Shown here: positions 10,626 to 24,200 of the stretch, in pieces
Position numbering within the stretch: the first letter of the stretch is position 1
Layout: every line of letters begins with the position of its first letter
NCBI RefSeq assembly: GCF_008831285.2
Contig: NC_045148.1
Coordinates: 15,354,802-15,418,801, forward strand
Direction of reading: 5' to 3'
DNA: 64,000 nt
From: Nymphaea colorata
Taxonomy: Eukaryota; Streptophyta; Magnoliopsida; Nymphaeales; Nymphaeaceae
The notes under the pieces: model-generated
What the model was told of the DNA's origin: nothing
Database searches by the model: none
Seen by the model: only the letters and a program-made list of their open reading frames with translations
Program-made: the position numbers and the translations under genes

Positions 10626-12673
10626 CTAACGGTACATGCCTCTTTTCCTCTTCAATTTTCCTACAATTTCGACACCAACACGTGACAGTTCTCGTCTATC
10701 ACTGCTTCTCCTTGATTTCTCCAGCTGATTATTCAGTTTGCTTTTCGAGCTCTCTAGATTTTCTGAGACTGCTCCTTCTGAATCTTGTTCCTTTACACCG
10801 TCTCTTGTTTTAGTTGAATGCTCTGGCTTTGCGATTGTGCTTTTTGGGCTGTTTCTTTTGGCCTTCGACTTTGCCACAGCCGTCACAAACTTCTTCAAGT
10901 GTTTTATATATTCTGGATAAAGCTCAAGGTTGCAGTGGCCACCACCTTCTAGCCACAAAGGTTTGAATTTCTCCTTGCTTAGCTCCCAAAGTAGCTTTCC
11001 ATGTGAGAAGTTGACCACTTCATCTTGTGTTCCCTGATATTCAAGATTTCTCTTGGGTGAAATGCAAATCGATAGAAGCTTTACTGTGAACAAATCTGAG
11101 AGAGATGAGAGGACTTACATGAATTACTAGTACTGGACAATTCACAAGGCCAATTTTATCAATATTCTGCAAAGAGCATAAACAAATTCTGAGATATTAT
11201 TCTCCCACATAAGCCATTTATAACCAAAAGATATATCATAAACCATCTACAACCAAAACACAGATCATAAGCAAGCTACCTTATATATGTCAAACCAATA
11301 CGTGTGCTTCACTGGATATAGTACTCTAAGGCCAGAGAGTATGGGGCTATGCAGCACCACTGCTCTTAGCTCTGTAAGTTGGGAGGCCAGGTCTAACGTT
11401 GGTCCACTCCCCACTGACTGACCATATAAGATCAAGTCTTCATCTTTGACCCCGTAGTGCTCTTTGAGGCATTTATATGCCGCCTCAATATCTGCATAAG
11501 TATTGCACTCGCTAGGCTGTTGTGATGAGGAAAGTAGTTAGAGACAATATGAAGAGAAAAAGATATCTATGCTATAATGATAGAGTAGAACTACAGAATC
11601 ACCAGGTTCATGCAATTGTCTACGGATGTCAATGACCCACCTTTCCTGTAGAATGTCCATAGCCAGAATAGTCATACCTGCAGAAGAGAAGCACTAGTTA
11701 AAACCAGGATGTTGGAGACTGGGGGAAAGAACTTTGTCTCAGTCCAACTCGAGAATGGAAAACGACCATCAAGGATATTATCCCTGTTTCCAGCACTAGT
11801 CAGCTTTCTAATCTTGAAATGACAGATTCCTAAGAAGGAAGTTTGTGTCGTCGAAATTTTAAAGTCGATCACGAATAGCCAAGGATGATGGCAGGTGAAA
11901 TCTAGCATGCTGTGGGGATTATCTGGCCATTAATTAGTCGTATAAGCAGTTTGCATCCTTGGCCAAATATTCTCAGTGCGCACTTTCCTGTGAAATGATC
12001 TCATCTTCGCGCGAGGAAAACCACTCTGTAGTCTGCTGTTGTTCCATTTAATCGGTGATTCATGATCAGGCCAAGTTTCTTTCAGAAGAACAAGTTGCTC
12101 TCTGAACTCAAGACATTATCTAGGTGCAGATGTAATTCATTTTCTACTGTCTTGGCTGCATTAGCATGCATTGACATTGATGTGGGGAGAGAGAGAGAGA
12201 GAGAGACAGATATGATCTGAAAGAACCCATGCAAGTAGAGAAAGTAGTGTAGTTGCTAGCTCTACTTTTGCCCATTTATGAATTGACAATATAAAGTGTG
12301 TAGCTGGAAATCCATTGCGACACATGCTTAGGTGGGTCCAGCATGCGAGCCATCCCTGCAGCAGCCTCTGCCAGGAGCACGTGGGCAATCAAAGGGCAGG
12401 CTCCCTCCCGATCATTGAAGAGGCCATTCTTTTTTTTTCTTGCTCTATAAATGTGAAAAGGAGGTTCGTATGTCAGATCAGTTTCATGTGTCATCACCAA
12501 CATGTCACCTTGCATCGACAAGTTACATGCCAAAATGATGTTCAAAGATAGATTGAAGCAAACAAGTAGCCAAGTTGCAAAACTAGAGCCACTCCACCTA
12601 TTAACAGAATTAAAAGAGCCACCAAAGTTGGTCAAGCTACAGAATTGCCTGAAAATTCATCTCTCTCTCTCTG

Positions 12674-12705
<32 letters not shown>

Positions 12706-15700
12706 CTTGGTAGCGGATTTATGAGTTCAACCCGCATCATCAATCGTGCGCTCTAGTACATAACGGTATAATCGATTTTGTTATTATTGTCATTTTTGAT
12801 GATAAGAAGCTGTTCAAGCACTCGACCGCTTGATGGATTTGTTACTTGAGCCTTAATGGATCTCACTACATAAGAAGAAGATCCTTGGTAATTCCTGACC
12901 ACGTGCCCTGTCAGGAAAATGTCCGAATTGCAGAAACCTTCATAATCTCTCTCCTGCCACCTGCTCTCTACCCTGTAGGAGTGCAGTATAATGCGTAAGA
13001 GAGCTCAGACTGCAGGGTGGCAGGATTCCGCTTGGATTCAAGATCTTTAACAGAACATCCTTCACAGTCTTCCTTTTATCACCTGCTCTCTACCTGTAGT
13101 AGTGCAGTATAATCAGTAAAACCACTCGTCTGCAGGATGAGAGGGTATGGACTCGATTCAGGGTCCTTAACTTGACACGTTTCATGAATTTTTTCTCTCT
13201 CTTACCATCCGCTTTCTTCCTGAGGTAGCTCTGTATTATGATTAATTTCTGCTGCAGTTGGATCTCCGGACTCTTGTGCTTGCCAAGCTTCTTGAAAAGG
13301 TTCGTTTGTTCTAGTTGTGACAATTGTTCAGCTGTATTATGTAGTCAGTAGTTTAGGTTTCAGAAATTTTATTTGAATTTCTTTTTTTCTTCCACAGAAA
13401 AACACCTCCTCCCCACTTCCTTCAAAAGAAAAAGAAGAGGAGTATAAGGATTTTACTGAAAAAATGTAGAGCTGTTCTAAAAAAAGTAGAGCTTTTTCTA
13501 TTTATGACACTAGAAATCAACCTTTCTAGTTGCAGTCGAGGTATGCACTGTGCATACTGCTGAAGCCTGATTTTTTTTTCTTCTCAAATCCTCGATCTTC
13601 AAAATGGTAACTAAAAAAGTAAAACCCTGAATGGGATCTTGGAGTTTTCTATGGCATCAAAGTTAGAACCCTAGTCACCCTCTTCGAAGAACATGTCTGG
13701 TAGTGGGGGTGTGCATGCTTCTAATTCTCTACAAAGTTTGGTGTCCCATGCCTTTGGATTATTGAATTCCTGCATCCCCTGGCCTTGGTTCTCTTCCTGA
13801 CCAATAGGATGTTCAATGTTTAATAATTAAAAAATCCGATAGTACAGGTGCTTTGGAATAATATATCAGAAGATGATGATAAAAAAACAGAAAACAGAAA
13901 GCAAGTTGGCCATAAAATTAAAGATAATCCAAAGTATCACCTCTTGAGCACAAAGATCCACAAAAGTACAGTAGCTCGCTGAAAAATAAAAGGATGTCAG
14001 CACCTTGGGCCAAGACTTTGTCATGTACAATCGCAACATGAGCAGCGGCCATGGTGCAGGTCCCAATGCTCGAGTTTAGATACTCAAACCTCACTTTCCT
14101 TTGTTTGTGCAGCGTAAAGAACTATGAGGAGGGAGAGGTTAAAGAAAAAAAAAAAAAAATAAGTTCTTTTCTTTTCGAAATAAAAATTCCGTATACAAAT
14201 TTTGCTTTTCAACACTTCGTTTTATATGGAAAACTTCAATCATTGAACGATATGCAGCTAAATTCTTCAATCGCTCCTTATGAACAGAGAAAAATCATGA
14301 TCTCAGATCACTTACGTCAAGGACACAACATAGACGACCTAAATTCATGTGAAGCAATAATTCTAGTTGTTTCCATAAAAGATATTTATTTTTCCACTAT
14401 CAAAGTTTTAATGCTACGGGAACTGCTAAACATTTTATGAGTAAACACATTTAAACTTGAAAACTAATGGCTTAATATATGTTTACTATCAAATTACTCT
14501 AATGATTTAGGAAAAGTGTAGGTATATTGTATAGGATCAACAGCTCTTCTTTCGAGTCTTTCTAGATATAATCACATGCTCTAATCAATTTTACAGGAGC
14601 TATTGATATACATTGTTTCTTACAACCCTAGATAGCGGTCTCATTCCGAAATGCAAGATGGTCAAATCCATCCTGACCACTAAAGTCCACCATTCTTTGT
14701 TTTTTCCATGGACATGGAGACCACAACACAGGAAATGCCTCATGGTCTCACCCACCAATCTAGCTTGACGGGTCCCACGGTCAATAGCCCCTACTTTTAT
14801 GTATATATATATATATATAGGGCATTTCATAGATGAATGGTGTTCTCTGAAAGTGCAGCATATACTTTTCACTGTCCCCCATTGCTTGAGTACATCCAGA
14901 ATGGGTCTGGTGAGCACGCCAACAGGTAGGGGCGGTGGGTCCACAGTTGGTCAAAGGCTAGCTCGCTGGGTTAGGTCCATCCTCAGCTATGGACAAACAA
15001 GTACAGACTGACTGCACCATGTTGGTACACACAAAAATCTCATAAGAGGCTGTGGCAGAGAGTCTGCTTGAATGGGCATCAGAGTCCAATCACAAGCTAT
15101 GCTTTGCGAACGTAGGACCCGCACCAACTAAGACCCAACGGGTCCACTTATTTGACCTCGAAAGTGTCACTCTACAGATCTGGTGTTAGTGAGTTGCACG
15201 TTACATGTATAAGGTAAGCACCCAAAATGGTATACTGGGTCAGTCAACTGTAGACCACGGACCCAGTCAATGGTTCTGAAATTGGCACGTCTCATGGGTC
15301 CCTCAGCCTCTTCTTCCACTCTATGAAACTCTTAGTCATGATCTATGAAAAGATGAATGTTCGAGAGCCTTTCTTCCACTTTGAAATGATATAGACATGG
15401 TATGCATGCTTTACCTTATAGCTAGCATGGTCCAAGTAGGGTGGGGACGGGTGGGTCCGAGCGCAGGCGGTGGCCTCGGCCACCGTTGGCCGGTTCTGAA
15501 TGAAGCCGCTGCACCCATCAGGACCATTCTGAGCGGGTAGACCCACACCTGGCCGCCGTACCGCCAATCATGGCCGGTACCCGGCGGGATGGCGAAGGGA
15601 GGACCGGCAGCTTGTTGCACCACGCAGAGGCTAACTTCGATTAAAGCGAACCTAACCCGTATGATTGACACGGGATGGTCCATGGCTACAATTATTTGAA

Positions 15701-16377
15701 GCATGGATGAATAATCTACATCGCCGTGCTCTTAACAATTGTTAATAGAGATCGGAAAGGACGCCGGTAATTTCAAATCTGTTTGGACGTCAAGCTCCTG
15801 ATCATGGAAGAGTTATTCTCCACGTTAACGCCTCTATAAAATAGTTAACGTTACTATGTAATAAATGGCGATATGTGTGTATATCACGTTAAAAACAAGT
15901 CGATGGAAGTAGCGTTTCTTAGTGCAGCCCACGCGCTCACAAGACTTCGCTCATGGTTCTGTCAGATCAGAGAGTCAGTCGACATGGTTTTCTGTCTTAG
16001 GGGAATGGTGATTCACATAAATTGTGATAATGGAAAATGGGAGAAGCAGAGGAAGGGGGACATACACATACATACCCCATGAGGTTGACGCGCAGGTGGA
16101 CGCTGAGCTCGATGAAGAGGTCGAGCATCTGGCCGAGGTCGGCGGCGTTCCCGTGGGAGTAAAGCAGCGTGGCGGTGGCGGCCGAGTGCCGGAGGTAGAC
16201 GGCCACGATCTCCTGCCCCCTCCTCGTCTTCAGCCGGTGCAAGTCGACGTCGTCCCTCCGCCCGATCTCCGTCAGGTACAGCCTCCCCGACTCCTCATCC
16301 GTCCCCACCCCATAGGAAGGCGGGCTCGGCGGGAAGAACGCCAACCTTGCAGCGATCGTCGACGTCACCGCTCCCAT
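10626..16377 (-). CDS. ABHD17-type alpha/beta hydrolase (serine hydrolase, 343 aa, five exons)
   Basis: Family members are membrane-associated serine hydrolases; animal ABHD17 removes palmitate from proteins, and the plant role is less clear. Exons in coding order are 16377-16076, 11677-11641, 11516-11280, 11166-11119 and 11033-10626. Lengths and phases join to 344 codons including stop. Seen motifs: the [14 protein letters not shown] oxyanion region, the junction NLMG/YDYSGYG, and the nucleophile elbow GQSVGSG (exon 3). The acid is probably the Asp of GTQDEVV and the base the His of GGGHCNLE (both exon 5). The last ~80 residues are Lys/Arg/Ser-rich and look disordered, as in plant homologues. 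The N-terminus MGAVTS fits an N-myristoylation site (inference). The first intron is 4398 bp and carries only repeats. All key residues are present, so the gene looks intact. Confidence 0.93.
12182..12207. repeat. (GA)n microsatellite in hydrolase intron 1
   Basis: An uninterrupted GA dinucleotide run, followed by gacagatatg. Confidence 0.85.
12661..12699. repeat. (CT)n-(TA)n compound microsatellite in intron 1
   Basis: A CT run passes directly into a TA run of about 11 units. Confidence 0.85.
12955..13270. repeat. Three diverged tandem copies of a ~122-bp unit
   Basis: Units start near 12955, 13077 and 13200. Each begins with a version of cacctgctctct, followed by tgta..agtgcagtataat, then ctgcag and a short purine-rich tail. 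The first two are clearly alike and the third is more diverged. They lie inside the first intron of the hydrolase gene. Confidence 0.65.
14796..14819. repeat. (TA)n microsatellite in intron 1
   Basis: A TA run within the long intron. Nothing else nearby is assignable. Confidence 0.8.
15430..15690. other. GC-rich island in hydrolase intron 1, function unknown
   Basis: This stretch is clearly GC-richer than the surrounding intron. It has open frames on the minus strand (15411-15704 and 15343-15567), but neither translation resembles a family I know. It may be a captured gene fragment or an alternative first exon/promoter of the hydrolase gene. Nothing decides this from the sequence. Confidence 0.3.
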
Positions 16378-16860
16378 CCTCCTCCTCCTCCTTCACCACC
16401 GCTCATCCCCTCCTCCTCCTCCTCCCCACTTCAAAATTGCTCCATTTCCTAACCTTTATTCCATAGAGAAAATCTATCCAGAATTTCGAGAGATGGGTCG
16501 TTCTGGAGCCAGAAAGGATGAAAAGAAATCGCAGAGAATTATTGGAAGATGATTGGAGATGATAAAGAATAAAATCCAGGAAAACAAAAATAAGAAAAGG
16601 AAAGATTCGGCTCAGTGGTATTCTCTGCGCCGAGATGGCCGTGGAGGAGAAGGCCGGCTTTTCTTTTATAGGGGAGACCCGGGGAAGAAAAGGAGAAGCC
16701 GGGATGTCCACTTTTTGCTTCCGGATTTGCCCTTATAATGTGACGCGAATAACAGAGCGGTCCTCCGGTTGAGAATCCGGGAGCTCCCAGCGCTTGGGGT
16801 AGTAGCAGGGGGATTTTAGAAAAAAAAAATTTATATATATGTATATATATATATATAATC
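16378..16860 (-). promoter_or_regulatory. 5' leader and promoter region of the hydrolase gene
   Basis: On the minus strand the sequence just before the ATG is a GAG/GGA-rich purine tract. Three upstream ATGs are visible, starting at 16464, 16445 and 16406. The first two open very short frames. The third runs 14 codons to about 16365 and overlaps the main ATG out of frame. A (TA)n tract lies at about 16834-16857. The transcription start cannot be fixed. Confidence 0.4.
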
Positions 16861-18740
16861 AAATTTTATTAGAGCAAATTTTTTTAGTTTAGTTCATTCA
16901 TTGGATTATACCGTCGTTTCTATTGGCTCAACCCGTGGATCTGTTCCTAAAAAAAATCCTGGCCAACTGACTTCCCTCCTCGATAGTAGAACCATTAAAA
17001 GAGACTTTCGGTGGGACCCACGTAACAAAACGGGCATGGGATCATGGACTTCGGGTTGGATCAGGACACTCTAATTTTGCTCCTTGTCGAGTCTACTAAC
17101 ATATACATTTAGTATTATTTAGTATTATGATTAAAGTTCCGTAAATATATTAAAAATGGGTTGTCATTAAGTCCATTCAGATGGTACATGTCTTGTCCCT
17201 TTTAGTAATTTCTACGTAACATAGGGGCTGATTCGTGAGTTGATTGGAATATGCTGCTCGTGGAGCTCTAGGCAGTAGGTTTACTGTTGGGTTGGACCGA
17301 CTGATCCATTTGGATCAAAGTCCAGATAGAATTTAGCATCAGTTTGATTTGTCTTTAACATATTTATCAAGAGAATATTTACAGATTTCTAGTGATCAGG
17401 CATCAATGCGCATTTTGGTATTTGGTTGGACGTTTATTTTTGTATATTTTTTTGTTACAAATACTATTACTTTCTTATTTTCTTGAATTTGTTATTAGAA
17501 AATATTGTTGAATAGATCAATCCAAGGTTTATTATTATTATTATTATTATTTTGGGCGACCTTAGGATCACTTGGTTGTCGTGGTCAAAAGATTATCTAA
17601 GGTATCAAATTTTTGGCACATTTCTAGGAGCATATTTTTCTTAGATGATGGGAAAAGGGAAACACGATTCTCAAAAAAAATTACAAAGTGCATCTTTACA
17701 ATTTTTATATATAAAGTGAGTAGCTTTTGCTCTAACACTTTTATTGCTGAGGCTAATATTATAGTATTTTATCGTGACCAATCTAGCTCAAGTTGCACCA
17801 ACTTGCCATGAATATTCTGGAGTTTAGGTTTCAAGTTTCAACGTTTACAAGGTAACTTTTTTTCCCTTCATGCGAGGAGAATATAGCAGATATTTAGTAG
17901 TTAATACCCTCTCTCTCTCTCTTTTTTTCTTTATCTTTCTCCTTCTTTAGCCACCTCTGACCGGCTTTTCTCTCTATCATTCACCCATAACATACCTTTA
18001 GGTTCAGTTCTGCATCACACATTTGAAAGAACATTTTTTCTGACATGTCGACCTTCATCCACCTGACCCACATTGTCCTAAACATTGCTTCTTTTTCGCT
18101 TATTTCGTGTACTACTTCTTTTACTTTTGCCTTGTGTTACTATGCTACTTTTAAGTCGGTTGTTCCATGGCTTTCCTATCATGCCTTTTGGTTCTCTTGC
18201 CCTTGTCACCTCGTGCCATGGTTTTCACTTTGTGCATTTTTACTAGCCACATCAACACCTTAGATCATCTCCATCTAGCTAGTCAGTGTTTTCTTTGTCT
18301 TTCTATTTTGAAGTTGAGGTATATCTTTTTGTCTAGTCTTTCCTCCTCCATACTCTCCCATCTCCTCTCATTCTGAGGAAGCTTTTCTTCTTTTCACCTT
18401 AACCTTTAGTCAGCAGTAGGTGGCATTTGACTTGGCGGTCTTGGCTCATTTGTTGATGGTGGCGGGTTTGAGAAGAGCACAATAATCGCATGTTTATGAA
18501 CAGAGTAGAGAGTGCCGCTTTTGTTGGATGTATTATAAAGGCAGCTGTCCACTTTGCCTTTTGCATTGGTTGCAGGATTACTTCCACCTTGGATTAGCTC
18601 GCTCAATCCCTCTTCCTCTTGTTTTTTGTTCTCTGATTTTTGTTTCTGCATGTTTTTTCGCTCTTGCTTTCTATGCTATTTTTCTTTTGCTGTTTCTATT
18701 ACTTGTTGTTTGGTGACGTCTTATCAATGCTTTTGCGACT

Positions 18741-18742
<2 letters not shown>

Positions 18743-18796
<54 letters not shown>

Positions 18797-18807
18797 AGAC
18801 ACACACA
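18743..18807. repeat. (TA)n-(GT)n-(AC)n compound microsatellite
   Basis: About 20 TA units run into a short GT run and then an acacacac run. Confidence 0.9.
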
Positions 18808-21094
18808 TATGATAGGCACATGCAAGCGCGCTAATTCATACCTTACACAAGGCTTTAGTGCACCTGGTTAAATGAATAACTTTTAGTTGGAGATTTTGTT
18901 GTTCAACACTTAGAACTTGTATATCCTGCGATAGGGAGATTTTGCCGGTGGACAAGGAAATGTAAAGAGCTTCAATCAAAACAATATCCCTATTCCGTGG
19001 GACAATCAAAACAAAACCTATTGCCTATTCAACGTTTGGCATATTAAAAAACACGAACAATTTTTCTTGTTAACATACACACACATATTTATAAATATGA
19101 TGCCAATGCTGGAAACTATTGATAGTTAAAACTTAAAAGTTTATCTCTCAAAGTGCAATAAACTTTTGTTAAAGACACATTTTTATTTTTATTCATTCTT
19201 TATATAATTCTAAAAATAAAAGTATATACTTCCAAGTGTGTCTCGCCTAAGTGCTCATAATCAGTGAAGCTGGCAGCATCACGTGATGAACTGGAACTCA
19301 AAGTCGGCCATCCATGAGTTTGATACAATTTTCCTTTGTTTCTACCTGTTTGGTCTTAATAGATTGATCAAGTGCGCCTGCTTTTCTTCTCTTTTGGAGA
19401 AAAAATGACGATAAGGTTTGAGACTCACAAGTGGTTGGGACTTTTTTCACTTTGCTATCATTTTCTTCTTTCCGTTTTCGAGAAGGCAAGCACAGCATGG
19501 GTCGTGTCTGGGTTCTCTGGTCTACCTTTCGCCAGTCAGGGTCAGTGCTAGCTAGCTTTATACTTCCCTTTCGGTCTCACCATTACCAAATAATTTTGGC
19601 TTCATATTCTCTTAAGACACGGACTTAAATCACTCATTCGCCGTTTTTTTGGGTGGTAAGATGAAAAACTCCGAAGAATATAACTATGGTGATTAACCAT
19701 TAAAAGGTGTAGTTTTTTTTTCTGTTGAAAGAGAGCATAGTTGAAGCACATAAGCTGAGGGCAAGACATAAGCTTGTCGAATTTATCGCCAATTTTTTGA
19801 GCAGATTCATGGAATAGTTTTGTTGTTATTTCCATTGCCGAACGGCCCGATAAACGAGTTTAAGCTCCAATGTCTTCTCTATCATCTAAACTTAACTTAC
19901 CAAAGTGAAAGCCAATAATTCAACAAGTATAAGCCAAAACATTTTTGTATCTAAAAGCACAATGTTGTTGGGGGGACTCACATTAATTAGTGGAACCCAT
20001 TTGCACATTGCTATGCTACTATTGGAGGAAAAGGTCCTAGAGCATGCTCGGCTCGGTCAGTAACTTGAGTGGTGGATCCCATAGAGCCCACGGGCCGACC
20101 ATGGGGAGGGAGACACCCCACCTGAGCCCCTTTGTGTTGTCAACATCACCGTGTTTGGGCAGTCTGCTAAAGCTCGAAGTGAAGACGCTTCGGGTGTGGG
20201 TTATGTGTGGGCAATTGCTCACATGGATCCTAAAAACTTTTTTATTTTTACGTTGATATTTCTGAATAATTTTTCTCATTTACAAATTGGTGCCTTTTAA
20301 AAATTTAAAATTGAATAGATTGTGTCACTTAGCTAGAATTTTGTAGAGTGTGACCCGATTGCCCTTTCCGATAAATTTAATTTCGGATCGATAAGTTCTT
20401 GATCCGGAACCAGCCAGTGAAAATTAGATCATCCCCACTAGGTCCAGCAAATTTTTTAGGTCTGTTAGGTGCATAATCCCTTAAAATTGTGAAATTTTGT
20501 GGTCCAAACAGGCCCCGGCCCATACTTGTTTGGCAGTTTCAGAGTTTTAGCAACTTGCTTTTGACAAAGAGTCTTGCTTTTTCTACATAAAGAAAAGTTG
20601 GTAAACTGCTACGAGATCTTTTGAGCTCATTTGGGCCTGTATTGAAGATGGGGATGTTTGATTTCCTTTCTCCAAAGCAGGTTGATGGATTATTTTGGGG
20701 TAAAATATAAGGACAATTTTAACTTTGTTGGGAAAGTGATCGTTACCTACCCTACTGACGCAAAACATGTATTATGGCTTTCCTTTCCACTTTCTGTGGG
20801 GGGGACCGAACTCATGGCAAGAAAAGCCAAACACGGGTTTAAGTTTTCATGGAAAAATTACTCCTCAATAGTTGTTTGTGTCCCTAGTCAATTCCTTTGC
20901 CGGTGAAAACTCGCATCACCTGTCCATTTTCCCAAGGTTCCCGATTATGAACATATGGTGCGACTGCAGAGTCTTGACTCTCAAATCATTTTCAATTTCT
21001 CACTGAGAGTGACTCTTCATGGAAATGAGATATGACTCGCCAACATGGGGAAATTAAAGCCCAAAAATAACATCAGTTTTCTTTTTCCCATAAT

Positions 21095-21280
21095 TAGGGC
21101 TGCACAACGAGTCGAGGCAACTCAGGCTCGACTCGAACTCGCTCGACAAAGCTAGGCTCGAGCTCGACTCATTTATAAATGAGTTGAGTTCGAGCTGAAA
21201 GTTAAACTCGAATCAATAAACGAGTCGAGTTCGAGTTGCAAGAGCTCGACTCGTTTAAACTCGACTCGACTCGTTATATT
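21095..21280. repeat. CGAGTC/CTCGA-rich repeat, possibly hAT-like
   Basis: The segment begins tagggctgcacaacgagtcg and consists of alternating gactcg / cgagtc / gctcgag words in both orientations. Short-word repeats with a tagggctg start are seen in plant hAT-like non-autonomous elements. The right end is not clear. Confidence 0.45.
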
Positions 21281-24200
21281 AAATCAGTTGAATTGAATGA
21301 ATCGGTTCGAGAAACCGGTTCACCGGTTTAGGGTAAAAACTTTCTCATTCTTCCTTCTTCCCATCTGCTCTCTCTCTTCCGCTGGACCGCTGCTGACTGC
21401 TACCTTCTGGCCCTTTCTCTTGCCGATTTTGCAGCCCGTTGGACCGTTGTTGCTGCCTTCTCTCGCCGCTTTCGCTGGACCGCTGCTACTGCCTGCTGCC
21501 TTCTCAGTTCTCTCACCGCTGCTGCCTTCTCTCGCCTTTCCCCTATGGGCACTACTCCTTTGGACTGCAAATGATAAGAGTACGACGACATTCTGGTTGA
21601 GGAGTGTTCTGCTTCCCACCTAGGTTTACAAGCAGCTATAACCCCAAGAACGGAAAAAAAGGAAAGAGGCTTAAAAGCCGCTTCCTGTATCTCCTTTCCC
21701 CCTCCCATCTTTTCATTAGGTTATACTTAAAAAAAGCTAAGAAGGTAAGTTAAGTAATAAACATCGTAGTAATTAACTCTTGGCATGATGTTGAAAGATC
21801 ACATCTATTTGATCCCGAACAGCCATTGTTTGATTTGAGTGAGCTGATAGATGGTTTAAGATATGGTCATGAATTTTGTGGTCTTTTGGTGTTTGGTTAC
21901 ACCAAATTCAATCAACGCGAGTGACTGATAGACATACTCCAGCACCAGTCTTTGTCCTATCATCACTTGTCTGTTCCGCTCTTGCTTTGCGAAATCAAAA
22001 GCATATAACAGTGATATAACTCAATATTCTACGTATAAAAGAGTTATTTCTACTTACCATTAACCAGGTGGATGGAGCTGCTGTTAGTAGGTATGAGTAT
22101 AACGATGAGGTTGCTAGATGCGGCCGTTTTCGCAGAGAAGGTTAGAACCATTTTTTTTCCGGACTGTTGTCTGTTTCGAGATATGGAAAACTGCATTAAC
22201 TGTGAAATATCTTTTCGCAATAGGAACGCAAATTTTTGTCACCATAGATTAAGCACCAACTTACTATAAACAAGCTGGGTCGCCATGCTCCATTCTGAAA
22301 GAAGAGATCAGGACCTGACTGGGAGATGGGTGCAACGCCCTTATATGTGACCAACTTTCTTCTGAAGGAATTGCCGGTAAAGTGTATCATCTTCTGAAAA
22401 CAGTCAGAAGAGAAACCTGAGGCGTGTCCTTTTCATTTACCTTATCATGTAGAAGTAGTTTTGTTGGAAAAGCTGTTGAATAATTTAGCAATTGTGGTTG
22501 CCGGAAAGAAAGGCCTCCCTCACTTGTCCCACCGGAAGAAGCAACTTCTTTAACTTCCATGGACACCGGCTCGAGTCAGTGAGCGGTAGGTGGTTGGTTG
22601 GTCGCTAGTTTAAGTGGCATGGTCGTCCACAACCCTTTTGCCAATGGAAGATAAGCGATGCATTAGTTAATCAGCTGCGCAGGCTCCAATTTAGGCACTG
22701 ATGTAACCCTGGATCCTAATAGCAGAAAGAGGGAAGGGCTCTGCCTCTTTCTCAGGCGGCCGTGGCCATGACACTGACATAAGAAACATCAAGGAATTCA
22801 CCAACCTTAGAGACCGGTTCATGATGGAAGGATTTTCCTTTGAACGGGATTAGCTTTTGTGGAACTTAACAATTCTTGGCAGGTTTCCTTTAAATGAAAT
22901 TGGTCATTCTAAAAAAGATAGATGTTTTTTGGGAGGGAAAATTGGTGTATCCAACTTGGTGAGTTTGATTTAAGCTCAAGCTCGAGTAAATTCAGTTCTA
23001 TATTCTGCTTCTCCTAAAATAGTTTATGGAAATAGTGTTTCGATTGTTACGAATCCCGGAAATTGATTTCAGATGGCTGGACGGCCAATATATATTCTTA
23101 CTGATGTTCTAAAACCTAGAACAAAATTGTGTGATTTGATTAAAAAGAGAACAGTGAGTGTTTGCAAGCATGTTTCAAGCTGGATGATCGTAGCCGCCAG
23201 CTTGACAATCGAAAAGCTTTTTCTGCAAATCTTTGTAATTTGTACTTCAGCTTTTGTTAATGGGCAGAAAAGGAGATATTCTGTGAAACTTGAACATGTG
23301 TGTGAGAGAGAAAGAGAGGGGTTTTCTTTTGCACAGTGCGGCTAGAAAGGGAAAGAGGGTAGGCCTTCCTTTTCTGCAGACTAGCTGTGCATGAAAATTA
23401 CAATGCATTGCAGTTTCAAGATTTAAATGGTTTTTTCTTTTTTCCTCCTTTCTGACAGAACTACTTTACATTAAGGAAAAGAAGGCAGATAAGTTGCCCC
23501 TGATACCAAGCCTTTGTCGTCTTCATTCAAATTGAATGCTTTTAATTAAGTAGAATTTAGGCTTCTTTTTTATCCAATCTCTATCTGTTCTGCAACAAGA
23601 CGGCACCACTAGTCCATTATAAGAAACGAAGCTTCCTTCTCTGCAATCACGTTCTTCTTCCTGTAAATGTTCACCTCCATAATAAAAAGGAAAAAGGAAG
23701 ACCTTATCCAAATCAACGTATCTCTCTGATGAAGTATATGAACAATAGCAGAACGGCGGAAAGTTAGTAGATAGCAGAGGCAGGGCCACATGGTATCAAC
23801 CTTCACGTACTCAGAATTCTCAAGATAAGGACTGCCCACATTGAGTTGAGCCTTGTGCCAGTCTTCACCTAATTTAAATTTCTAGCTCGGCCGCCGGTAG
23901 ATAATGAAAACTAATTGGCCGGGCTAGGTTTCGGAGTTTGTACCTCATCCATGTTTTTTTCTTTCGTTTCAATTATTTGGCGACACTTGTTATGCTTTTA
24001 AACTGGCGGCCAGCACAAAAAACGATGATCAAGAATCAGAAGCAAACTGTGTGACTTGAAGCAAGAAGAATTCAAGCCTCTCCATACCAGGTCTGCAGAA
24101 CAATCGAAGATATTTCGAGCTCAACCAGGGCTCCAACACAAAGTAAGCAACAGCCTAAACTTTTATAGATGTAAAAAGCCAAGCTCGCATATTCTCATTT

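Noticed and set aside
15411-15704. 97-codon GC-rich minus-strand frame
   Set aside because: No recognisable domain; it is reported only as a GC-rich island of unknown nature.
19265-19285. Sequence resembling the start of miR167
   Set aside because: A G replaces a C inside the core and the 3' third differs. I saw no matching star strand nearby, so it is not supported as a miRNA gene.
21297-21708. Overlapping frames on both strands rich in Pro/Leu or Arg/Ala
   Set aside because: They derive from a pyrimidine-rich repetitive stretch with ctgctgcc-like words and show no domain.
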